Of a stretch of DNA of 37,839 nt, positions 21,083 through 28,385 are shown piece by piece (positions within the stretch are counted from its first letter, which is position 1; every line of letters starts with the position of its first letter). The notes beneath the pieces were generated by a model. The model worked only from the letters and a program-made list of their open reading frames with translations, was not told where the DNA came from and did no database searches. The stretch comes from Euzebyales bacterium (GTDB lineage Bacteria; Actinomycetota; Nitriliruptoria; Euzebyales; JAHELV01): assembly GCA_036374135.1 (NCBI GenBank), contig DASUUK010000068.1, forward strand, positions 84,628 to 122,466, written 5' to 3'. A program made the position numbers and the translations under genes.

Positions 21083-22996
21083 TCACAGTGCCTCGAGGAA
21101 CCGTGCGGCGATTGGCGCGGCCACCCTGCCACCGTTGCCCGCGTCCTCGACGACGACCGCGACCGCCACGTCGTCCCGCGCCGCGACCACCCAGGCGTGA
21201 CTGCGGCGCCGGTCTGCGTCGACGAACTGCGCGGTCCCCGTCTTGGCGAGCACCGATCCCGGGACCTCAGACAGCGCACGGGCGGTACCCCTCGACACGG
21301 AGGCACGCATCATGCGACGCAGCGTGCGCAGGGTCCTGTGATCGATCGGCTTCGGCTGTTCGCCGGCACGCGCGTGATCGGGCAACAGCACGGGCGGACG
21401 CCAGTGTCCGTCCTGCACGGTGGCGGCCACGGTCGCCATCAGCAGGGGGCTGACCAGGACCCGGCCCTGGCCGATCACCGTCGCGGCCTGCTCGACCGGA
21501 TCGTCGCCGACCGGCGCCTGACCGGTGTAGGCCTCGATGCCGGGGTTCCATGCGCCGCCGACGCCGAACGCCCTGGCGGCCGCGTCGAGCGCGCTGGCGT
21601 CGAGCCGCCGCGTGGCGCCGACGAAGGCGGTGTTGCACGACCGCGCGAACGCCTGCAGCAGCGTCATGCGCCCCGGTCGGACGCCATCGGCGTTGCGGAA
21701 GGCCCGCCCGTCGATGTCGGACGTGCGCGGGCATGCCACCGCGTCGTCGGGGCGAGCACCCTCGGCCAACAACGCGGCGGCCGAAACGATCTTGAAGGTG
21801 GAGCCTGGTGGGTAGCGGCCCGTGAAGGCGAGGTTGGGGCCGCCACCGCCCGGGCTGTGCGCCACCGCGAGCACGTCACCGGTCGAAGGACGGATGGCCA
21901 CGAGTGCCGCGGTCCTGTCGAGTGACGCGAGTGCGTCGTCGGCGGCGTGCTGCACGTCCATCGCGAGTGTTGTCCGCAGCGCCTCGCCGGGCTGCGGCCG
22001 TCGGTGGTGCAGCGACTCGGTGACCCCGCCGTCGCCGTCCACCGTGATGACCTCGACGCCGGGTGTACCCGCCAGCCGCCGCTGGAAGCGTCGCTGCAGG
22101 CCCGCGAGACCGAGGGTGTCGTCTGCGTCGAAGCCGAAGCCGATCTCGTCGAGCACCTCGGCGGTCGGCGGGCCGACGTGACCCAGGACCGCCCGCGCGA
22201 ACGCGCGGTCGGGTGTCAGCATGCGGTCGCCCCGGCGGAACACCAGCCCGGGCACCGGTTGCAGCCGGGAGCGCAGCGGGGCGTAGTCATCCATCCGCAG
22301 CGTGATGACCTCGATCAATTCGACCGGGTCGGCTGCTGCGATCCGCGGGCGCAGGGTCGCAGGGTCGATGTCGAGCAGACGCTGCAGGGCGTGCGTGACC
22401 TGCCGGGGACTGCGCATGCGTCGCGGTTGGACGTACACGGTGACGACGGGCCGCTTCGAGAAGATCGGCGCGCCGTCGCGGGCCAGGATCGGCCCGCGCT
22501 GTGGCGTCGTCGTCCGCAGCGCCAGTTGGACGTCGGGCGTCAGGCGCGGATGCAGGATCGACGGGCGCCAGTCGACCTTCCAGCGCTCGGCCGTGAACAC
22601 GAGCGGCAGCACCGCGTCGTAGGCCCAGGTGCCAGTCGGCAGGCCCCACGACACGCGCAGGTGCGCCTCCGCGGTGGGCTGTCCGGTGCCGCCGTCGGTC
22701 GGCGCCGCATCGATCTGTGCGGTCTGCCCGATGACCCGCACGCGTGGGCGTGTGCCGAGCGCGTCGATCGCCTGGCCCAGCTGCTCGGTGGCCGTCGCGG
22801 CGTCCGCGGCGTGCACGACCCGGTCGGTGTCGACGACGCCCTCCTCGAGGTCGGTCGCGTACGCCACGGCCGCCGGCATGGGGTCGGGTGTCTGGTCGAG
22901 CAGTCCGCAGCCGGTGACGCCGAGCGTCAGCACGAGCACGGCACGCGCCGCAGTCGAGCGCCCGGCCCACGGTCCGAGGTGGAGACGACCCTTCAC
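21083..22996 (-). CDS. MecA-type penicillin-binding lipoprotein (class B transpeptidase)
   Basis: A 637-residue membrane lipoprotein that should cross-link peptidoglycan outside the cytoplasmic membrane. A basic start and hydrophobic segment end in the lipobox V-T-G-C at about residue 30. An NTF2-like MecA N-terminal domain spans about residues 40-150. A linker with R-G-P-I-L-A-R-D-G follows. The transpeptidase domain has all three motifs: STFK (active Ser near 399), S-C-N (near 453) and K-T-G (near 585). It resembles mycobacterial PBP-lipo (Rv2864c). The GTG at 22996 is chosen because it gives a proper lipoprotein signal, although its ribosome site is weak; the frame is open further upstream without similarity. 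Beta-lactam sensitivity cannot be predicted. Confidence 0.88.
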   Translation of the reverse strand: MKGRLHLGPWAGRSTAARAVLVLTLGVTGCGLLDQTPDPMPAAVAYATDLEEGVVDTDRVVHAADAATATEQLGQAIDALGTRPRVRVIGQTAQIDAAPTDGGTGQPTAEAHLRVSWGLPTGTWAYDAVLPLVFTAERWKVDWRPSILHPRLTPDVQLALRTTTPQRGPILARDGAPIFSKRPVVTVYVQPRRMRSPRQVTHALQRLLDIDPATLRPRIAAADPVELIEVITLRMDDYAPLRSRLQPVPGLVFRRGDRMLTPDRAFARAVLGHVGPPTAEVLDEIGFGFDADDTLGLAGLQRRFQRRLAGTPGVEVITVDGDGGVTESLHHRRPQPGEALRTTLAMDVQHAADDALASLDRTAALVAIRPSTGDVLAVAHSPGGGGPNLAFTGRYPPGSTFKIVSAAALLAEGARPDDAVACPRTSDIDGRAFRNADGVRPGRMTLLQAFARSCNTAFVGATRRLDASALDAAARAFGVGGAWNPGIEAYTGQAPVGDDPVEQAATVIGQGRVLVSPLLMATVAATVQDGHWRPPVLLPDHARAGEQPKPIDHRTLRTLRRMMRASVSRGTARALSEVPGSVLAKTGTAQFVDADRRRSHAWVVAARDDVAVAVVVEDAGNGGRVAAPIAARFLEAL

Positions 22997-23117
22997 GTCC
23001 CGGCAGGGTAGCCGCCCGGGGCGCGTGCACGGGGCGTGTGCGAGACTGTCGCGCGCGATCGCGCGGTGCCGAAACGACCCGTGGTGATGGGCGAGGCTGT
23101 TCACGGACGGAGCAACC

Positions 23118-23342
23118 ATGTCAGACGGCGGCGTCAGGGGCCCGAACCGGAACCGGAGGTCTGCCACACGTTCGAGACGAGGACGCCGCAGGATCGCAGA
23201 GACGTCGAAACGGTGGTTCAGGATGCGCGACACGTACGGCGTGCAGATCGACCCGGACGCCGACGCTGCGCTCGTGCTGGCCGTCACCGTGGCGATCGAC
23301 CAGATGGCGCACGACTGGGGAGACGACCATGACCACCGGTGA
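23118..23342 (+). CDS. Small protein of 74 residues with an R-rich start
   Basis: A short plus-strand frame divergent from the penicillin-binding gene and overlapping the next gene by 14 bases. The first 35 residues are rich in arginine (N-R-N-R-R-S, then S-R-R-G-R-R-R). The rest starts MRDTYGVQIDPDADAALVLA and ends in aspartate/histidine. This second part recurs in degraded form at 35199-35330 (VRDTFGVGVDPSADAALIVA), so it is a real conserved module. A GGAG ribosome site lies seven bases before the ATG at 23118; a start at M36 (23223) is also possible. No known family is recognised. Its overlap with the DUF1269-like gene suggests that the two are co-translated. Confidence 0.6.
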   Translation: MSDGGVRGPNRNRRSATRSRRGRRRIAETSKRWFRMRDTYGVQIDPDADAALVLAVTVAIDQMAHDWGDDHDHR

Positions 23343-23859
23343 CAATCTGATGCTGTACGTTGCCGCCTACGACGACGCGACGGCTGCGGCGGACGACTTC
23401 GTCCTTCTCCAGGACGCGGACGCCGTCGACGAGTTGCGGATCGTCGGAGCGGTGGTCCTCGACCGTGACCACGACGGCGAGGTCGATGTAAAGGCACACC
23501 ACACCGGACTGGTCGGCGGTGGCGCTGGGGCGGGTGGGGTCGTGGGGCTGGTGGTCGGTCTGTTCGCCCCGCCGCTGCTGCTGTCGACGGCGGCCGGGGC
23601 CGCGATCGGTGCCGGCATCGGGGCGCTCATGAAGCGCCACGAGGAGAGCCAGCTCGAGATCGCGCTGCACGACTACCTGCCGCCGGGATCGTCTGCGATC
23701 GTCGCGCTGGTCGAGGACCGCCACCTCGACCGCATCGACGAGGCGCTGACCAGGTCGGCGAAGAAGGTCAGCCGGGCGATCGACTCGGGCGACTACGACA
23801 AGATCCGCCAGGAGCTGGAGGACGCCGGCTACCGCATCGGCAGGGCCATCGAGTCGTAG
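23329..23859 (+). CDS. DUF1269-like glycine-zipper membrane protein
   Basis: A 176-residue protein with the DUF1269 layout. An N-terminal alpha/beta part holds A-Y-D-D-A-T-A-A-A-D-D-F. A central hydrophobic glycine-zipper segment follows (G-G-G-A-G-A-G-G-V-V-G-L, then A-A-G-A-A-I-G-A-G-I-G-A-L). A C-terminal helical region has H-L-D-R-I-D-E-A-L and ends R-I-G-R-A-I-E-S. It is a distant paralogue of the protein at 30709. DUF1269 proteins are often stress-induced, but their role is unknown. The GGGGAG ribosome site lies before the ATG at 23329, inside the preceding small gene. It is followed by a convergent membrane-protein gene. Confidence 0.75.
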   Translation: MTTGDNLMLYVAAYDDATAAADDFVLLQDADAVDELRIVGAVVLDRDHDGEVDVKAHHTGLVGGGAGAGGVVGLVVGLFAPPLLLSTAAGAAIGAGIGALMKRHEESQLEIALHDYLPPGSSAIVALVEDRHLDRIDEALTRSAKKVSRAIDSGDYDKIRQELEDAGYRIGRAIES

Positions 23860-23920
23860 GTCCCGAGACGATTCGCCCCGGAGGGCGTCCCGCCCGGGGC
23901 GAGGACCCGCGCGCCGGGCG

Positions 23921-24718
23921 TCAGGTCGTTGCCGCGTCGCGGTCCGGTCGGGGTGCCGGCAGGAACCGCTGCGCGAAGCCACCCTTGAGCAGCCAGGAGA
24001 TGCCGAACGCCCAGACGGCCACGACCTCGCCCACGTACAGCGGCGTCAGCCGCCAGATCGTGAGCCTGAGCCATCCGCCGACGCCGATCCACAGGATCGC
24101 GGCCACGATGGCCCACGCGCAGATGCGCAGCGCATTCGCCAGACCGTGCCGCTTCGTGTATTCGTCCTCCCGGTACGCGAAGATCAGGGCGATCCGCGCG
24201 AGACAGAGGACGAACACGACCGCGAACGCGAAGTGCACGCCCGCTGCCGTCGTCTCGCCCAGCAGCTGTTGGACCGGTCCGCAGCCCGCGGGCACCGCGT
24301 CCGCACCGCACAGCGGTGCGCTTTCCGGGATGCCCGGTCGTCCAGTCGGGACGAACGCGACCCCGAGCGCAGCCAGCCCGGCTGCGAGACTGTACCAGTA
24401 CTCCAGTCGCCGTTGCCCGAACATGTACATGGCGAGCAGGAATCCGCACACGCTCAACGTGCCCACGAACACGTCGCGCATCGGCGTGTGGTAGTAGGAG
24501 CTGATGGATCCTCGGACCTGAACGGATCCCTCGAGGAAGATCGCTTCGCCGAGGATCAGGACGATCGGAAGCGCGATCGCAAGGAGCCCCACGGCTGTGC
24601 GGATCGCCAGATAGGACTTCGCGTACAACACCTTGGGGTCGTCCGACTCAGCTGGGAGTACGACAGGACGCTCGAAGGATCCGAGCGCCGGATTCGGTGC
24701 GTTCCGGTCGGTTGCCAT
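23921..24718 (-). CDS. Six-helix membrane protein, unknown function
   Basis: A 265-residue integral membrane protein with about six hydrophobic segments: around residues 40-60 (A-V-G-L-L-A-I-A-L-P-I-V-L), 84-104, 110-128, 160-182, 195-213 and 222-243. A conserved-looking S-I-S-S-Y-Y-H-T-P-M-R-D-V-F-V-G stretch lies before helix 2. A cysteine-containing extracytoplasmic loop lies between helices 3 and 4 (P-L-C-G-A-D, A-G-C-G). I have seen the Y-Y-H-T-P-M-R-D-V motif in unnamed actinobacterial membrane proteins but know no function. A strong GGAGGAG ribosome site precedes the ATG at 24718. It converges on the DUF1269-like gene. Upstream lies a decayed gene region. Confidence 0.7.
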   Translation of the reverse strand: MATDRNAPNPALGSFERPVVLPAESDDPKVLYAKSYLAIRTAVGLLAIALPIVLILGEAIFLEGSVQVRGSISSYYHTPMRDVFVGTLSVCGFLLAMYMFGQRRLEYWYSLAAGLAALGVAFVPTGRPGIPESAPLCGADAVPAGCGPVQQLLGETTAAGVHFAFAVVFVLCLARIALIFAYREDEYTKRHGLANALRICAWAIVAAILWIGVGGWLRLTIWRLTPLYVGEVVAVWAFGISWLLKGGFAQRFLPAPRPDRDAATT

Positions 24719-24998
24719 CGCTTCTCCTCCCGGTGCGCCGGCATTGGTGGCGCACGATCTGGGGTGACGCGCCTCGACGCCGCCGCCCGCGAAGCTGGCG
24801 ATGACCAGATGGACCAGCGATCTCCGTGCGGCCGCACGCGTGCCACGGACATGAGGAGGAGGTATGGACGCCTGATACATCGCTGCGGTGTGGGGCGCGG
24901 CGCGGTCGGTCACGTGAACGTGGACGTCCATCGTGCGCCGCACCGACCGCTCGGATGCGCGCCAGTGTGACCGCACCGACGATGAGGAATGACAGAAC

Positions 24999-25240
24999 GG
25001 CGAGGCCGCGGTTGGGCGAGCACGATCATGTCGTAGCCTCCGATGTTCTCGGCGTTTCTCGTAGGCGGCGAGCACGTTGGCCACGAGCGCAATCACGATC
25101 GTGGAGCGTATGAGGAAGCGCGAGACGGCGAGCGCGGCCACGGCGATGGGGATGTTGTAGAGAATCGCGACGACGAGATTCTGTGATGTGATCGTCGAGC
25201 AGAAGGCCGCCGAACAACAGCCCATCGACGAATGTGCCCG
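24999..25240 (-). pseudogene. Decayed membrane-sensor gene fragment (two frame changes)
   Basis: Three minus-strand pieces in three frames join into one plausible protein: F-V-D-G-L-L-F-G-G-L-L-L (about 25240-25185), then N-L-V-V-A-I-L-Y-N-I-P-I-A-V-A-A-L-A (about 25186-25057), then N-A-E-N-I-G-G-Y-D-M-I-V-L (about 25060-24999). The middle piece has two membrane helices and recalls the N-terminal membrane region of some GAF/GGDEF or kinase proteins (L-Y-N-x-P-I-A). Neither end continues. The whole gap from 24719 to 25252 contains no other gene I can support. Confidence 0.5.
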
Positions 25241-25252
25241 GGTCCGGTCGTC

Positions 25253-25741
25253 TCAGCCGGCCGGTGAAGCCTCAGACGGCGGGCGCGGGGGTGCGTGCGT
25301 CGAGAGGCGGTCGGTGATGCCAGCGGTGACGGCGCGAACGAGCATCCGGGCAGTCCAGATGCGGACCCCGAGCAGACCTGACACCACTGACCGGCCTTCG
25401 AATCTGATCTGCGGGCGCGGATCGCCCCACAGCGTCAGCTCCCCCTCCACGACCGGCAGCAGCCAGGCCATGCCGAACGGAGGTTCCAGGAACTCGATCC
25501 GAAGGCTGCGTGTGGCCGTGTCGCGGCGCATCCATGGCGGGCCGACCGTGTACTGCAAGGTCACGTTGGCGCCGAGGAACCGCGTACGCATGTGGAAGGT
25601 CGACCCGCCGTGCATCGTCAGCCGTCCCGGCAGCCAGTCCGCGGGATCGCCCCGGAAGTGATGCTGGGTCTCAGGTGGATACGCCGTCAGGGCGCGCTCG
25701 ATATTGATGTGACGCGGGGCGACGAACAGGTGGTCGGTCAT
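25253..25741 (-). CDS. Unrecognised 162-residue protein
   Basis: I do not recognise a family. The chain begins M-T-D-H-L-F-V-A-P-R-H-I-N-I-E-R, holds a beta-rich middle with H-G-G-S-T-F-H-M-R-T-R-F-L-G and E-F-L-E-P-P-F-G-M-A-W-L-L-P, and ends in a helical region with V-R-I-W-T-A-R-M-L-V-R-A. No signal peptide or clear membrane helix is seen. The ATG at 25741 has a CAGGAGA ribosome site eight bases away and overlaps the TGA of the upstream KdpD-like remnant (ATGA). This coupling suggests that the remnant may still be translated. Codon use is normal for the window, and the frame is clean, so it is probably a live gene. Confidence 0.6.
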   Translation of the reverse strand: MTDHLFVAPRHINIERALTAYPPETQHHFRGDPADWLPGRLTMHGGSTFHMRTRFLGANVTLQYTVGPPWMRRDTATRSLRIEFLEPPFGMAWLLPVVEGELTLWGDPRPQIRFEGRSVVSGLLGVRIWTARMLVRAVTAGITDRLSTHAPPRPPSEASPAG

Positions 25742-26626
25742 GACGGGTCTCCTGCGGCACGACGGTCGATGGCAAGTGCCAACTGGGCGGTGAACGCGGC
25801 GAGCACGCGGCAGTCCTCCGCCGGCGGCGGCCGCCACCACCCCGGGGTCGTCGTCAACGACCTCGACGACGTCCGCATCGACCGCTTCCAGCTGCCTGCG
25901 GAGCTCGTGCAACGCCGGCTCGTCGGCCGTGTCGGTGATCGTCCGGACGTTGGCGCCGACCAGGTGCGCCCCGGTGACGCGAGCCAGGTCGGCGGCGCGG
26001 GTGATGATCGCATCTGCGTCGGGCGCGGCGTCGAACGCGACGACGAGGCGGCCCGGCCAGGCGTGGTCCTGCGCGCCACCGGCTTCGGGTCGCGGGCGGG
26101 GTCGTTTCGCCCACTCGTGCGCGAGGTCGACGAGATCGCAGCGGCTGTCTCCAGCGACGACCTCGACGTCGTCGGCCTCCAGCAGCGCGCGGTCCGGGAC
26201 GCGTGAGGACGCCCGCGAAGACGGTGCCAGCGCATGCGCCAGCGATGCGATCTCGCTTGCGCAGAGCGTGCTGATGACATCGATGCCCAGCGAGCGGATC
26301 GCGTCGACGGCGGGGATGCGCTCAGCGTCTTGCGGCGCGAGCCGTGCGAGGTCGTCGAGGAGCACCACGTCGGGACGTTGCTCGCGGATGGCCCGCAGAT
26401 CAACCCGCTCAGATCCGTCCGCCGCGGACAGCAGCGGCACCACGGGCATGCCGTCCAGCCCCGCGGCCTCGGTCTGGGGTGGCTCGAAGCATGCGACCAG
26501 CACGCTGGCTCCGGCGTCGCGGCGGTCGCGGCCGGCGGACAGCAGCGCGCGTCGCATCGCGGCGTCGTCCTTGACGCCGAGCAGGATGCGCCATCCACCG
26601 CGGCGCGAACGTTGACTGCCGTCCAC
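25738..26626 (-). pseudogene. KdpD N-terminal/UspA remnant with internal deletion
   Basis: The first part reads like the KdpD sensor domain: W-R-I-L-L-G-V-K at the start, R-P-D-V-V-L-L-D-D-L-A-R near residue 90, G-I-D-V-I-S-T-L near 115, and V-P-D-R-A-L-L-E-A-D. The Walker A (G-V-G-K-T) of KdpD is lost. A UspA-like domain follows (R-L-V-V-A-F-D-A-A-P-D-A-D). Near residue 265 the frame changes: the next similar stretch, R-V-L-A-A-F-T-A-Q-L-A-L-A-I-D-R-R, lies one frame over and matches the GAF end of the kinase at 28386. The membrane domain between is missing. The final frame ends at 25738, overlapping the next ATG. Start GTG at 26626. Confidence 0.65.
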
Positions 26627-26707
26627 TGAGCACCACCCGAGTCAGACCTGCGGGACGGGAGGTCGTTTGCCAGGTTCGCCCGCGCGGCTCGGCGGTACCG
26701 CAGAGAC

Positions 26708-26749
26708 CTCGTTAAGGAGGCGGAGCGAGGCGTGAAGATCTCGTTAAGG
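26708..26749. promoter_or_regulatory. Direct repeat CTCGTTAAGG, possible operator
   Basis: Two identical 10-base copies, at 26708-26717 and 26740-26749, are 32 bases apart start to start, close to three helical turns. They lie in the 255-base gap between the divergent KdpD-like remnant and the small gene/permease remnant. A response-regulator site, for example for the KdpE encoded nearby, is possible but not shown. The rest of the gap shows no gene. Confidence 0.4.
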
Positions 26750-26881
26750 CCCGCATCTGCAGCCCATGAGCGCCGCAGGCTGCCTGCGAGTCCTCGTACC
26801 TGTCCTGGGAGGCGGCCGTGGTCGCTGCCGACGTCACATGGACGAGGCGGCGACGTGTAGGCGACGACCGGGGAGCGGGTG

Positions 26882-27013
26882 GTGTTCGTGAGCGGTGAGG
26901 TCGTGTTCGGGTTCGTGGCGACCGCGGTGACGCTGGCCGGTGTCCTGGGGTGGACGTGGCACGAGCTTCGCCGCGTCGACATGGTCGTCGAACGGCGCGA
27001 ACGGCAGGACTGA
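26882..27013 (+). CDS. Small membrane protein of 43 residues
   Basis: A short frame directly before the permease remnant. It reads V-F-V-S-G-E-V-V-F-G-F-V-A-T-A-V-T-L-A-G-V-L and then a basic, charged tail (E-L-R-R-V-D-M, E-R-R-E-R-Q-D). This gives one membrane helix at about residues 6-24 with a cytoplasmic tail. It is not similar to KdpF beyond size. A GGGGAGCGGG stretch lies before the GTG at 26882; a second GTG at 26888 is possible. Only two bases separate its stop from the GTG of the next gene. Without homologues to compare, it remains a candidate gene only. Confidence 0.4.
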   Translation: MFVSGEVVFGFVATAVTLAGVLGWTWHELRRVDMVVERRERQD

Positions 27014-27015
27014 CG

Positions 27016-27586
27016 GTGGCCAAGGACCGTCCCGTCGTCGAGGCGCACACCACGGAGCCGTCGCGCAGCCCGTCGGAGTTCGACATCACCATGATCGGGG
27101 GTCGGCGCGATGATCGGCGCCGGCATCTTCGTGCTGACCGGCATCGCGGCGGGAACCACTGGGCCGTCGTTGATGCTGGCGTTCGCCCTGAACGGCGTGC
27201 TGACCATCTTCACCGCGATGGTGCACGCCGGGCTCGGCTCAGCGATCCCCGAGGCGGGCGGCGGGCCACGCTGACGGTGATCGGGCTGTGTCGTCGCGTT
27301 CGGGCTGTGGGCGATGATCACCCACCCGCAACGCTCGAGCCGGATCGAACTCGAACGCGTCGCCGCCACGGATGCGACCGGCGCGTTCGTCAGCCAGGCG
27401 CGTTCGAGCTCGCTGGTGGTGATCGGCGCATCCCGGGACTGGGTCTCCTGGCGGACGCTGGCGGGGGCGTTCGCCGATGACCTGGCAAACCGGGTCGACC
27501 GCAGCATCGTCATGCTGCGTCCCAACGAGCGACGGTCGCTGTCGTGGTGGTGGCGGCGGGCGGTCGGTGTGCTGCGGGGTCGCTGA
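27016..27586 (+). pseudogene. APC-family permease remnant, middle deleted
   Basis: The 5' part encodes the start of an APC amino-acid permease: S-E-F-D-I-T-M-I-G, then, after one extra G in the tract at 27097-27101, V-G-A-M-I-G-A-G-I-F-V-L-T-G-I-A-A-G, then L-A-F-A-L-N-G-V, and A-M-V-H-A-G-L-G-S-A-I-P-E-A-G-G-G. Stops follow at 27272 and 27278. The 3' part resumes with C-V-V-A-F-G-L-W-A-M-I and a UspA-like C-terminal domain (S-S-L-V-V-I-G-A-S-R-D-W, D-L-A-N-R-V-D-R-S-I-V-M-L-R-P). Such permeases normally have about 11 more helices between these parts. So roughly the whole transport core is gone. Confidence 0.75.
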
Positions 27587-27649
27587 CACGTCCGCCCGTG
27601 AACGGACCGTGCTGGCCGCCCACTCCCACGCTGCGGGCGGTCCTCGCTG

Positions 27650-28378
27650 TCAGTCCGGCGGGTTGCCATCCGCTGGCTGGGCGGTGAACCGGTAGCCCAT
27701 GCCGGGTTCGGTGTGGAAGTAGCGGGGGTGAGAGGGGTCCGGTTCGAGCTTGCGACGGATGTGGGCCATGTGGACCCGTAGGTAGTTGGTCTCCTGGTGA
27801 TAGCGCGGTCCCCACACGGTCTGGAGTAGCTGCTGCTGGGTGATGAGCCGCCCGTCGCCGCGGACGAGTGCCTCGACGATGCCCCACTCGGTCGGTGTCA
27901 GACGGACCTCGTCGCCGCCGGGAGTGGTGACGCGCTTGGCGGCCAGATCGATCGCGAAGTCGTCGGTGTGCACGGTTGGCTGTTCATCGCTGGGATGCGC
28001 GCGTCGGATCGCGGCGCGCAGCCGGGCGAGCAGCTCGGCCATGCCGAACGGCTTGGTGACGTAATCGTCCGCGCCGGCGTCGAGCGCCGCGACCTTGTCG
28101 TGCTCGGTCTCGCGGACCGTCAGGATGATGATCGGGATGCTGCTCCAGCCGCGGATGCCGGCGACGACTTCGACGCCGTCGATGTCGGGCAGCCCGAGGT
28201 CGAGGATCACCGCATCGGGGCGGGTGTCTGCGGTGGCATGCAGTGCCTCGTTGCCCGTGCCGGCCTGGTGGACGACATAGCCGCGGGCGCGCAGGTTGAC
28301 CGACAGCGCGTGGCGGAGCTGCGGCTCGTCGTCGACGACCAGCACGCTGGTCGCGGCGGCGGGTGGGGTTGCGCTCAC
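27650..28378 (-). CDS. kdpE: KdpE-like response regulator (OmpR family)
   Basis: A 242-residue response regulator with a receiver domain (D16, D17, phospho-acceptor D60 in V-I-L-D-L-G-L-P-D, and T-K-P-F with K near 109) and an OmpR winged-helix domain (L-T-P-T-E-W-G-I-V-E-A-L, Y-L-R-V-H-M-A-H-I-R-R-K-L, P-G-M-G-Y-R-F). KdpE-like features are P-R-Y-F-H-T-E-P-G-M-G-Y-R-F and the partner kinase. It is seven bases after the kinase stop on the same strand. No kdpFABC target lies here, so the controlled genes are unknown; the fused decay region around 26.7 kb holds a candidate repeat site. The GTG at 28378 begins just before the first beta strand. Confidence 0.87.
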   Translation of the reverse strand: MSATPPAAATSVLVVDDEPQLRHALSVNLRARGYVVHQAGTGNEALHATADTRPDAVILDLGLPDIDGVEVVAGIRGWSSIPIIILTVRETEHDKVAALDAGADDYVTKPFGMAELLARLRAAIRRAHPSDEQPTVHTDDFAIDLAAKRVTTPGGDEVRLTPTEWGIVEALVRGDGRLITQQQLLQTVWGPRYHQETNYLRVHMAHIRRKLEPDPSHPRYFHTEPGMGYRFTAQPADGNPPD

Positions 28379-28385
28379 GAGCCGC

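Noticed and set aside
26882-27013. The 43-residue membrane peptide as KdpF
   Set aside because: Size fits, but no kdpA follows and the sequence has a charged tail not typical for KdpF; the next gene is an APC permease remnant.
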